Assembly: GCA_020351895.1 (NCBI GenBank)
Contig: CP070672.1
Coordinates: 1,693,906 to 1,710,101, forward strand
Length of the DNA: 16,196 nt
Source of the DNA: Thermoplasmata archaeon
GTDB taxonomy: Archaea; Thermoplasmatota; Thermoplasmata; GCA-020350865
Direction: 5' to 3'
How positions within the stretch are numbered: the first letter of the stretch is position 1; each line of letters starts with the position of its first letter. Positions 6,944-13,364 of the stretch are shown one piece after another. The position numbers and the translations under genes are program-made. The notes beneath the pieces were generated by a model, which ran no database searches, was not told the origin of the DNA, and worked only from the letters and a program-made list of their open reading frames with translations.

Positions 6944-7534
6944 ATGGAGATGCCTGGTGCCCTTTACATCGAATGTCCCTCCTGCCAAGAGGAGACACTT
7001 CACAGAGTCATAAAGGGGAGCATTGGAGAAAAAAAGGGCCTTGTGGTGAACGCCCTTGTAAAATGCGGAAATTGCGGTCATAGACACACTAGTGTAATTC
7101 GGGCCGAGAAGGTCATAACCATACCTGTTGTTGTCAGTGAGCAGAAAATATCACGAAAAAACGAGATAGAACTCTCATCAAAGGAAATTATTCATATAGG
7201 AGACGAGTATCAACTGGATCGGGGACAAATAAAAATCACAGCAATCGAAACCAAAAAAGGAAGAGTCAAGGAATCCCAGGCCAAGGATGTAACAACACTT
7301 TGGGCAAAGAAATTCGATAGGATAAAATTGAAGGTATCCATAAACAAGGGTAGTAAGACCTTGGTTAGAACAATTTGGGCAGTACCCGATGAGGAGTTCT
7401 TTATCGGTGATGTCATGAGGGTAAAAGGCTTGAATTTCACGATCCACAGCATCAAGACAGAGTATAAGAACATAAAAAGGGGAAGTGTCCCAGCAAGGGA
7501 TATCGTAAGGCTTTATGGAAAGGTAGTAAGATAG
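6944..7534 (+). CDS. HVO_0476 family zinc-finger protein (COG1326)
   Basis: The 196-residue archaeal protein carries an N-terminal treble-clef or ribbon-like zinc site: C11 and C14 (ECPSCQEE) and C41 and C44 (KCGNCGHRH). A beta-rich domain of about 150 residues follows, including the DEEFFIGDVMRVKG segment and a final strand RDIVRLYGKVV. This is the layout of the archaeal family represented by Haloferax HVO_0476. Its biochemical role is not established; a nucleic-acid or ribosome-linked function is only a guess from the zinc knuckles. It is followed after 9 nt by pcm, so the two are almost certainly one transcript. Confidence 0.85.
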   Translation: MEMPGALYIECPSCQEETLHRVIKGSIGEKKGLVVNALVKCGNCGHRHTSVIRAEKVITIPVVVSEQKISRKNEIELSSKEIIHIGDEYQLDRGQIKITAIETKKGRVKESQAKDVTTLWAKKFDRIKLKVSINKGSKTLVRTIWAVPDEEFFIGDVMRVKGLNFTIHSIKTEYKNIKRGSVPARDIVRLYGKVVR

Positions 7535-7543
7535 GGTGGTTCC

Positions 7544-8191
7544 TTGGATTTCGAATTCGAGAGAAAAAAATTGGTGGAAAGCCTTGTCAGAAGACGCTAT
7601 ATATCAAAGCCTGAGGTTATTTTTGCCATGATGAAGGTTCCAAGGCATATTTTTGTGCCAAAAGGAATCCAACCCTACGCATATCATGACTGCCCCCAGC
7701 AGATCGGACTCGGTCAAACCATCTCGGCACCGCATATGGTGGGAATAATGGCAGAGAAACTGGATCTCAAACCAGGGCACAAGGTTCTGGAAGTTGGCGG
7801 TGGGAGCGGTTATCATGCGGCAGTGGTGGCCGAGATAATAGGAAAGGAGGGGCATGTTTTTTCTATAGAATATATCGAAGACCTGGCGAAAAAGGGAAGG
7901 GAGAACATCCAAAAGGCCGGTTTAGGGGAAAGAGTGACCATAATCCACGGGGATGGTTCTGAGGGGCTTTCTGAGCATGCGCCATTCGATAGGATCTTCG
8001 TGACTGCTGCATCGCCTGATGTGCCCCCTCCATTATTGGATCAGCTTGCTGATAAAGGCAAGCTCCTAATTCCTGCAGGTGGCAGACATTTCCAAATCCT
8101 GCTGTACTACGAAAGGAAGGGAAATAAGATCATTAAGAAGGATTACGGGGGGTGTGTTTTCGTTCCGCTGAGGGGAAAATACGGTTTCTAG
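7544..8191 (+). CDS. pcm: Protein-L-isoaspartate O-methyltransferase
   Basis: This enzyme methylates L-isoaspartyl residues in aged proteins using S-adenosylmethionine, starting their repair to aspartate; it is cytosolic. The 215-residue length is normal. The substrate-binding motif GLGQTISAPHMV lies at residues 55-66. SAM motif I, VLEVGGGSGYHAA, is at 81-93; the usual second glycine/threonine position is Gly here, which is tolerated in the family. The post-I acidic strand FSIEY is at 106-110, and the motif II-like FDRIFVTAA is at 148-156. The start is TTG at 7544 with GGTGG 5 nt upstream, 9 nt after the upstream zinc-finger gene. No signal peptide is seen. Confidence 0.95.
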   Translation: MDFEFERKKLVESLVRRRYISKPEVIFAMMKVPRHIFVPKGIQPYAYHDCPQQIGLGQTISAPHMVGIMAEKLDLKPGHKVLEVGGGSGYHAAVVAEIIGKEGHVFSIEYIEDLAKKGRENIQKAGLGERVTIIHGDGSEGLSEHAPFDRIFVTAASPDVPPPLLDQLADKGKLLIPAGGRHFQILLYYERKGNKIIKKDYGGCVFVPLRGKYGF

Positions 8192-8234
8192 ACGCTTTAT
8201 ATCGAATTTTTAGGAAATCAAAGTATTACAAAAA

Positions 8235-8272
8235 TTTAATATCCAACCACCTCCTTTCAGAACAACGGGGGG
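8235..8272 (+). promoter_or_regulatory. Promoter and ribosome site of rpe
   Basis: A TATA-like TTTAATA (8235-8241) would start a transcript near 8263. The short leader carries GGGGGGT (8267-8273), 5 nt from the TTG start at 8279, so rpe is probably transcribed separately from pcm, which ends 87 bp upstream. Confidence 0.4.
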
Positions 8273-8278
8273 TAAATC

Positions 8279-8932
8279 TTGATCAAAATCGCACCTTCAA
8301 TATTATCAGCAGATTTCGGGAACCTGGCAGAATCTGTAAAAGAAGCCGAGAAAGGCGGTGCAGACCTCATACATATCGATGTGATGGACGGACATTTTGT
8401 ACCGAATATATCAATAGGACCCGTGGTGGTTACCGGTATTCGAGATTCAACAAAGCTTCCATTTGATGTGCACCTCATGATTAGGAAGCCTGAAAAATAC
8501 ATTCCTGATTTTGTAAAGGCTGGAAGCGATATTATTACAGTCTCTGCCGAGTCATCGAATCATCTTCACAGGGCGATTCAGGGAATAAAGGAGCATGGAA
8601 TCAAGGCTGGTTGCGCACTGAATCCATCAACATCAATTGCCACCATAGAGAATATCTTGGATGATATAGATATGATCGTGATCATGACTGTAAATCCCGG
8701 ATTTGGAGGACAGAAATTCATAGAATCCATGTTACCAAAGATCAAAAGTACAAGGGAACTCATAGAGAAGAGAGGTTTGGATATAGATCTAGAAGTGGAC
8801 GGTGGAATAAACCCGAAAAATGCAAAGCTGGCTGTGGATGCCGGGGCAAATATTCTTGTGGCCGGAAATGCAGTATTTAAGGGAGAAGGAAGTATCCAGG
8901 AGAATATAGCTCATCTAAAAGGCTCTTTATAA
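8279..8932 (+). CDS. rpe: Ribulose-phosphate 3-epimerase
   Basis: The enzyme interconverts D-ribulose 5-phosphate and D-xylulose 5-phosphate in the pentose phosphate pathway, in the cytosol. The 217-residue TIM barrel has the standard motifs: APSILSADF at 5-13, [13 protein letters not shown] at 31-43 with metal and catalytic residues H32 and D34, DVHLMI (H65), NPGFGGQKF at 139-147, and LEVDGGI with the second catalytic acid D174. The phosphate-binding end, VAGNAVF, is also present. At residue 89 it has Ser (ITVSAES) where bacterial enzymes usually have His; this position is not one of the catalytic residues. The start is TTG. The gene is convergent with dph2, and no other sugar-phosphate gene is adjacent. 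Confidence 0.96.
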   Translation: MIKIAPSILSADFGNLAESVKEAEKGGADLIHIDVMDGHFVPNISIGPVVVTGIRDSTKLPFDVHLMIRKPEKYIPDFVKAGSDIITVSAESSNHLHRAIQGIKEHGIKAGCALNPSTSIATIENILDDIDMIVIMTVNPGFGGQKFIESMLPKIKSTRELIEKRGLDIDLEVDGGINPKNAKLAVDAGANILVAGNAVFKGEGSIQENIAHLKGSL

Positions 8933-8934
8933 CA

Positions 8935-8952
8935 TTTTTTGATTCTTGAATC
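8935..8952 (+). terminator. T run and small inverted repeat after rpe
   Basis: Six T (8935-8940) directly follow the rpe stop, then GATTC-TT-GAATC. Another T-rich patch lies at 9060-9077, beyond the G-rich repeat. A T-tract terminator is likely; the role of the 5-bp stem is uncertain. Confidence 0.4.
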
Positions 8953-9021
8953 TCATTTTCAATGGTAATTCAGGATTTATTAATTTCAATATTCCTCATT
9001 CCCTTGATTATAAAAATTCTT

Positions 9022-9050
9022 GGGTGGGAGGAGGGGGAACAGGTGGTGGG
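9022..9050 (+). repeat. G-rich intergenic repeat, copy 2
   Basis: The 29-bp element reads GGGTGGGAGGAGGGGG, then AAC, then AGGTGGTGGG, nearly identical to the copies upstream of citF. It lies between the convergent rpe and dph2 genes, so it is not confined to promoter regions. It is preceded by ATTATAAAAATTCTT and followed by a T-rich patch. Its four G runs of three or more could fold as a G-quadruplex. Confidence 0.7.
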
Positions 9051-9085
9051 CACAATCCGACTTTTTACTATTTTATCCTAATTAT

Positions 9086-10108
9086 TCATAGTAATTCATC
9101 GAATCTATAATCCTCCCAATCAACCTCCCCAAGCGCTATTTCAAATTCCATGGGAGTGAGAATCGGTACATGATACATCCGATGGTCATCAATGGCTATT
9201 CTCGGGCACGCAGTCGAAACGTATGCATCGATTTCGAATGCCTTGAGGTTCATAGGGGTGAATTCGTTCATTGTGAAGATATAACCCTTTTTGCCGTGCT
9301 CTTCAGCTAGCATTTTCAAATCGTAAGCAAGTTTCAGGCGGCTTTGCCCGGATTTTGTGCCAACCATGATACCGAAACTCTCAGCCTCTTTTGCCTTGAC
9401 AATAGCCCCATGTCTCTGTCTCATTAATTTGTTCTTTATTTCCTCGATATCCCTTACCTCTTTAAGATAAGGATCTGCAACAATGACAGGTTTTCTTGTG
9501 GCTATTGCGACGCCAATTGCATGAAAATTACCACTGCCTACGAAAAGAAAACTATCAACCTCAGAAGAAATTGAGGTTGCAGAGGAAAGATCACATCCTA
9601 ATACCTGACCATCATGGGCTAACCTGTTTGAGCCTTCTCCTATAACTGCTGCAATACCATTCTCTGTAAGAAAATCTTTTACGTCTTTTAGCTTATGAAC
9701 ATGCTGTACCGTCGTGATAAGACCCACCCTGCCTTTCAGATAATTTATGGCTTCTTTTACAACTGAAATGACATCGAGACTCGAATGAGCCTCAATAAAT
9801 ATGCTCGCATCAGGTGATTCTAGATTTGGTATTTTTGCATGGCCGAACTGAACTATAAGATCAATACCCAATTGTCCCGTAGCGAGTGGTTGATCACAAG
9901 CACCATAGCAGGGATCTGCAGATATTATGACATTCGCTTGCGTTTTTTCCTCTAACCGATCTTTAACATCACAGGCCAGGTTCTTTAAGCCTTCAGGAAA
10001 CTGTATCAAGACTGTTTTATGTTTATTCTCTGAAATTATATCGCAAATCTCATCTAATCTGAGATCATAATCCATATCGTGACCTATTTCATTGCCTGAC
10101 ATTTCCAT
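9086..10108 (-). CDS. dph2: Diphthamide synthase Dph2 (3-amino-3-carboxypropyl transferase)
   Basis: Archaeal Dph2 is a homodimeric [4Fe-4S] radical-SAM-like enzyme. It transfers the 3-amino-3-carboxypropyl group of SAM to a histidine of elongation factor 2, the first step of diphthamide synthesis. The 340-residue protein has the three cluster cysteines in their usual contexts: C67 in DPCYGACD, C172 in LGCD and C301 in TACPRIAIDD. The spacing is close to that of Pyrococcus Dph2. An extra cysteine, C71, is also present. An N-terminal QFPEGLK motif and a central GSGNFHAIG motif complete the match. It starts 5 nt after the stop codon of the DUF1614-RDD gene, indicating one transcript and probable translational coupling. 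No other diphthamide gene is nearby. Confidence 0.96.
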   Translation of the reverse strand: MEMSGNEIGHDMDYDLRLDEICDIISENKHKTVLIQFPEGLKNLACDVKDRLEEKTQANVIISADPCYGACDQPLATGQLGIDLIVQFGHAKIPNLESPDASIFIEAHSSLDVISVVKEAINYLKGRVGLITTVQHVHKLKDVKDFLTENGIAAVIGEGSNRLAHDGQVLGCDLSSATSISSEVDSFLFVGSGNFHAIGVAIATRKPVIVADPYLKEVRDIEEIKNKLMRQRHGAIVKAKEAESFGIMVGTKSGQSRLKLAYDLKMLAEEHGKKGYIFTMNEFTPMNLKAFEIDAYVSTACPRIAIDDHRMYHVPILTPMEFEIALGEVDWEDYRFDELL

Positions 10109-10113
10109 ACCAA

Positions 10114-11577
10114 CTAGGCCCTTAATACCACGGTTTTAGCCACAAAATCTCCGATTCTCTGCCTTTTCGGATAAAGGCTCATCATCACCAAACTAACGAG
10201 ATATACAAAAAGCACTATGTCGAGTAAACGCACCACATTTCTGGTGAATGCATCCATGAAATCGCATTTTGCATGCTCGTCTGAGGTAACCTTGATGCCA
10301 ACCAGCCTTTTCCCAGGACTCTGCCCCTTCCAACCCTCAAAAATCGTGAAGTATACCACCTGTGCGACCCAGAGCCACATTATGAATGCAATGAACCATA
10401 TGAAATTCTGGTCTGTTAGAATCTCGGCAAGATTGTAGACACCCAGGGCTCCCCCCAAATAGAAAAACGATATTACAATGCCTGTGATGATGGCCGAATC
10501 CAGTAAGAAGGCTACCATCCTTTGACCAGACGTTGCATAAAGTTTTGTCTCCACCTTTTTCAACTCCCTGATTATGTATCTGGCTGTAAGAATGGCTCTA
10601 TAGGCGTCATTTTGGGTTTTAAATTCGTATTTTGAGGCGTTTTCAAGGAGCCAGTAATCGTTTCTTAAATATGGATTCACCTGGAGCATGTCCAAGGTGT
10701 TGTATGGGCTCTGGTTTATACCGAACTTGTATCCAAGGTCCTTTATCTTCATATCAACTGCCCTCAAAGCACCTTCCACTGCTCCCTGGTAATTACCTGC
10801 TTCATACATACTATCCACATTAAAAAGGGTTTTTTTAAGGGAATTATCAAAGACCATTGAGGGTGTTATTCTCTCTTCTGCTCTTCGAATGTGTCGTGGC
10901 GCAAGGAAGAATAATGGCGCAATCGCCATGAGCCCCCCTAAGAACACCAGATCAAGGCCACCTGCACCTCCAATGGAGCCTGCGGCAATGGGCAGGTCGA
11001 GTTCTTCCCTTATTTCTTCAAGGCCTATCAAGACCTGTGGAATACGCACTATGTCGGCTCCAATGAGAACCCCGAAGGTGGTGGTAGAGTAGGCAAAGGG
11101 AATTCCTTCAGTGATCTTCTGTTTGTATACAATCAAGGCAAGGGCTATCCCAGTAAATGATGGAAAGAGATAGTAAGGAAACTCGGAAACGATACCCAAA
11201 GGTGGCCTGAATTCAGATGACATGAATGTGATGACACTTATTATGGCCACGGCACCTACGAATGCCGGTATGTTGAGTTTCTTGATCTTGATCAGATAAA
11301 TCGATAGTACAATGGGAATGATGGCTCCCCCCAAATCTATGGCGAGAAGAGAGCCTCGGTAAATGAAAAGTGGCACGCCGTAAAGTCCCAATGGCCCCAA
11401 AACTATACCAACGAGTCCTCCCACCAAAAGGAGTCCCACTTCCCTTCTGGCGAACCCGCATCTTTGCAAGAATCCTGCATAATCCATGTGTCCGATATAG
11501 ATTTCAACGAAGAGTAGGACTGGGATGGCCACGAATACCACGGCCTGAATGACGAACATCCACTCTTCTAGTTCCAT
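10114..11577 (-). CDS. Membrane fusion: DUF1614-like domain plus RDD domain
   Basis: The 487-residue integral membrane protein has three parts. Residues 1-230 hold about seven hydrophobic segments with DLGGAIIPIVLSIYL (81-95), GADIVRIP (173-180) and SIGGAGGLDLVFLGGL (201-216), matching the pattern I associate with DUF1614 (COG4089). Residues 240-345 are soluble and helical, with YEAGNYQGAVEGALRAVD and a later RNDYWLLEN, vaguely HEPN- or TPR-like. Residues 346-487 are an RDD domain: GQRMVAFLLDS, GQSPGKRLVGIKV (418-430), RNVVRLLD (446-453) and KRQRIGDFVA (471-480). RDD proteins are linked to ion or solute movement, but the function here is unknown. A TATA-like box near 11600-11606 suggests its own promoter. 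Dph2 follows after 5 nt. Confidence 0.8.
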   Translation of the reverse strand: MELEEWMFVIQAVVFVAIPVLLFVEIYIGHMDYAGFLQRCGFARREVGLLLVGGLVGIVLGPLGLYGVPLFIYRGSLLAIDLGGAIIPIVLSIYLIKIKKLNIPAFVGAVAIISVITFMSSEFRPPLGIVSEFPYYLFPSFTGIALALIVYKQKITEGIPFAYSTTTFGVLIGADIVRIPQVLIGLEEIREELDLPIAAGSIGGAGGLDLVFLGGLMAIAPLFFLAPRHIRRAEERITPSMVFDNSLKKTLFNVDSMYEAGNYQGAVEGALRAVDMKIKDLGYKFGINQSPYNTLDMLQVNPYLRNDYWLLENASKYEFKTQNDAYRAILTARYIIRELKKVETKLYATSGQRMVAFLLDSAIITGIVISFFYLGGALGVYNLAEILTDQNFIWFIAFIMWLWVAQVVYFTIFEGWKGQSPGKRLVGIKVTSDEHAKCDFMDAFTRNVVRLLDIVLFVYLVSLVMMSLYPKRQRIGDFVAKTVVLRA

Positions 11578-11663
11578 GATGATACCTGATACGTGATGAT
11601 TATAGATATGATTTGCCCTGAGCCATATAATTTAGCATAAAATCCAAAAACAGATTATCCATC

Positions 11664-12047
11664 TCAGTCCGATTCTCCGTCCCTGCTCCATACATCATCG
11701 GAGATCTCGTTGTAGATGGTGTAATCCTCCCCTGTTTTTTTCTCCTCCTTGAGATTTGCGAGCCTCAATATCTCGCCCTTCTTCAAAACCCAATAATGTA
11801 TCCGCCAAATCTTGCCTTTTTTTATGGTTATCTGATCCTGGAATGTGGTCAGTATTCCCACATCTTGCAGCGTGTAAAACACATCCCTGTCCTTGGCCTT
11901 AAGGAGGTTGTCTGAAATGGTGTCGTCGAATCCAAAGAAGTTCATGACATACTCTGCCAGCTTCTTGATCTCCTCCTTTTCCATTCCCTTCTTGCCCAGG
12001 GTGTTCAAAAGGGCGCGTTCGACATCCGAAACAGTTATGGTGACCAT
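11664..12047 (-). CDS. DUF6015-like small archaeal protein
   Basis: The 127-residue acidic protein opens with MVTITVSDVERALLNTL, continues with a helical region containing AEYVMNFFGFDD, then a basic strand region KKGKIWRIHYWVLKK (76-90). I associate this layout with the archaeal family DUF6015, which has no assigned function; the family name is from memory and less certain than the gene call. The fold may be a winged helix, with the WRIHYW part as the wing, but no clear DNA-recognition helix is visible. The ATG at 12047 has GGGATG a few nt upstream. A T-rich stretch after the stop (about 11646-11650, read on the minus strand) may terminate it before the DUF1614-RDD promoter. Confidence 0.72.
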   Translation of the reverse strand: MVTITVSDVERALLNTLGKKGMEKEEIKKLAEYVMNFFGFDDTISDNLLKAKDRDVFYTLQDVGILTTFQDQITIKKGKIWRIHYWVLKKGEILRLANLKEEKKTGEDYTIYNEISDDVWSRDGESD

Positions 12048-12120
12048 GTATACATCCCTTTTTGAATGATCCAGTCTACGATATTTCCTCTAAGGTATAT
12101 GCTCGCATCCCCACCTAATC

Positions 12121-12189
12121 ATGTAACTATTAATGTAACTTTCGATTGGTTTATCAAATCCGTATAATGACTCATATGATAAGTATCAT
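12121..12189 (-). promoter_or_regulatory. Direct and inverted repeats upstream of the DUF6015-like gene
   Basis: ATGTAACT occurs twice with a 12-bp period (12121-12128 and 12133-12140), followed by the inverted repeat ATGATA-AG-TATCAT (12176-12189). They lie in the 159-bp gap between the winged-helix stop and the DUF6015-like start. A TATA-like CATATA near 12094-12100 could be the promoter. These could be operator sites, but the short A/T-rich arms could also arise by chance. Confidence 0.25.
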
Positions 12190-12206
12190 CTGAATGTAAG
12201 AAACGC

Positions 12207-12512
12207 TCATCCATAGGCCATACCATCGTAATCCTTTCCTTTCTTTTTTCCACCTTTTCTCTTTATTGGCTTGCGTTGTGTGGCCTTTCTGCCCACAAAA
12301 TGAAAATCCATTCGAAGGAGCCTTATATATGTTTTGTCGGGTAGAGGCTCCAGGGTTATAATCCCCCGGGTTTGAAGGCGCTTTATTCCCCTTTCAAGCA
12401 TTTTCTCAGAGATTGAGAGCTCCTTTTGCAGTTCCTTTATGGATATGGGATACACTTCCTGCAGAACCTCAATGATCCTTGCCTCGATACTACCTCGCTC
12501 TATCTCGATCAT
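12207..12512 (-). CDS. Small winged-helix DNA-binding protein
   Basis: The 101-residue protein has an N-terminal winged helix of about 70 residues. Helix 1 is RGSIEARIIEVLQEVYP, a turn into ISIKELQKELS follows, a recognition helix is ISEKMLERGIKRLQTRG, and the wing is IITLEPLPDKTYIRLLR. A strongly basic tail (KATQRKPIKRKGGKKKGK) ends in DYDGMAYG. This layout, including the DYDGM ending, fits a small winged-helix family I recall from Thermoplasmatota. It probably binds DNA as a regulator or architectural protein; its targets are unknown. The start codon lies about 26 nt after a TATA box with no SD, so the mRNA is likely leaderless. Nothing fused or truncated is seen. Confidence 0.8.
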   Translation of the reverse strand: MIEIERGSIEARIIEVLQEVYPISIKELQKELSISEKMLERGIKRLQTRGIITLEPLPDKTYIRLLRMDFHFVGRKATQRKPIKRKGGKKKGKDYDGMAYG

Positions 12513-12533
12513 CGGGGCGAAATCGAGCTTTAG

Positions 12534-12543
12534 GTTTAATAAA
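12534..12543 (-). promoter_or_regulatory. TATA box for the winged-helix gene
   Basis: TTTATTAAAC is centred about 26 nt before the ATG at 12512, with no SD in the interval. It abuts the left edge of the tandem duplication that begins at 12541. Confidence 0.5.
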
Positions 12544-12682
12544 TTATCTAGGAAATGGAGCTAAAAAACTAAAATATAGACAATTCAAGGGGGATAATCG
12601 ATTTTTTCGGTAATTTATCTAGGTGATAAAATAAAAGAAACAAAAATATCGACGATTCAGTAGGGATACTCGATTCTTTCAG
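12541..12682 (-). repeat. Tandem duplication of about 70 bp at the 3' end of the PRC-barrel gene
   Basis: Two diverged units lie head to tail (12541-12610 and 12611-12682). Both begin with a variant of AAATTATCTAGG, continue with an A-rich stretch, then AAAATAT(A/C)GAC(A/G)ATTCA, a GGG run, AT(A/C)TCGATT-like sequence and T-rich sequence. The right unit contains the last eight codons and the TGA of the PRC-barrel gene. On the same strand the left unit encodes TEKIDYPP-stop, against SERIEYPY-stop in the gene. Each unit has a T-rich stretch just past its stop, so the result is two terminators in tandem. Confidence 0.7.
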
Positions 12683-12962
12683 AAGCCAGCTTCCGCAACT
12701 TTCTTACCTTTTCCCTTCCTCCAAGACTCACAAAACTCGGGAAATGCTTTAAAAGTACCATGTCACCCACGGCATCTATCCAACGAAAAGGAATGAGTAC
12801 ACTTCTTGATTCTTCGACAAGCAAGGGATTCGTGTTTCTTACATATATGCCATAAATGTTCCTTGAATCAACATCAACAACGATATTATCCACGCTGCCC
12901 AGGTATAAAGCATCGTTCGTGTAAACCTCTAACCCTACAATTTCTAAAAGTTCAGTCATCAT
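12657..12962 (-). CDS. Small PRC-barrel domain protein
   Basis: The 101-residue protein is a single PRC-barrel: VGLEVYTNDALYLGSVDNIVVDV, a strand pair IYGIYVRNTN, a loop, then RSVLIPFRWIDAVGDMVLL, with a short basic helical tail. Small archaeal PRC-barrel proteins include the haloarchaeal division proteins CdpB1 and CdpB2, which bind SepF, and uncharacterised relatives, so a structural or adaptor role is possible but not shown. The ATG at 12962 is used here; the ATG next to it at 12959 would work equally. A TATA-like box lies about 33 nt upstream. The last residues and stop fall within a tandem duplication. It is divergent from citF across a 402-bp gap. Confidence 0.85.
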   Translation of the reverse strand: MMTELLEIVGLEVYTNDALYLGSVDNIVVDVDSRNIYGIYVRNTNPLLVEESRSVLIPFRWIDAVGDMVLLKHFPSFVSLGGREKVRKLRKLASERIEYPY

Positions 12963-12990
12963 GAATATCAGCGCTTGGGTATGGTTTTCG

Positions 12991-12999
12991 TATTATATC
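12991..12999 (-). promoter_or_regulatory. TATA box for the PRC-barrel gene
   Basis: GATATAATA on the minus strand is centred about 33 nt before the ATG at 12962, predicting a leader of about 8 nt. No SD is visible. Confidence 0.4.
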
Positions 13000-13082
13000 A
13001 AAATTACGCAGGTTTGGATTCGATGTGCCCCTCTATCTTCTGAGGATCTTATGGTTCTTTTCGTAGGTTATTTTTTAGTGTA

Positions 13083-13242
13083 GGTGGAGGGAGAAATGGA
13101 TGGTGTGGAAAAAGGCACCTATCTTCATTCTCAATTTGTATTTTTAGGGTGGGAGGAGGGGGTAAGGATGGTGGGTAAAGAGGAACAAAATTTCATGCAT
13201 ATCTTATATTTTTAAGGTGGGAGGAGGGGTAAGGATGGTGGG
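13083..13242 (+). repeat. Array of three G-rich repeats upstream of citF
   Basis: Three G-rich elements lie at 13083-13108, 13147-13175 and 13216-13242, spaced 64 and 69 bp apart. The second and third share GGTGGGAGGAGGGG, then TAAGGATGGTGGG. They also share the flanks: (T)ATTTTTA before, and AAAG-GGAACA-A-rich sequence after. They are therefore tandem copies of a unit of about 69 bp; the first copy is diverged. The array fills much of the 402-bp gap between the PRC-barrel and citF genes. I see no gene in this gap. The elements could be protein-binding sites, G-quadruplexes or remnants of a small mobile repeat. Confidence 0.75.
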
Positions 13243-13310
13243 AAAGGAGGAACATAAAAAAGGAGTAAATTGAAGGGAAATATTTCTGATATTCATATAT
13301 GCAATCAAAG

Positions 13311-13356
13311 AATTAATAACAACGTAGGACATTTCCCGTTCAGAATAACAGAGGGG
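13311..13356 (+). promoter_or_regulatory. Promoter and ribosome site of citF
   Basis: A TATA-like AATTAATA (13311-13318) predicts a start near 13340, giving a short leader with GAGGGG (13351-13356), 8 nt before the ATG at 13365. ATTCATATAT (13291-13300) is an alternative TATA box. The G-rich array ends about 70 bp upstream of the first candidate. Confidence 0.35.
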
Positions 13357-13364
13357 ATTTATAT

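Noticed and set aside
10114..11577. Presenilin-like intramembrane aspartyl protease
   Set aside because: Asp-containing membrane motifs are present, but the YD and GxGD pair and the PAL motif are not found in the required order. The DUF1614-like pattern fits better.
13083..13242. G-rich array as a CRISPR
   Set aside because: Only three copies are present, one is diverged, the spacers share sequence with one another, and no cas gene is nearby.
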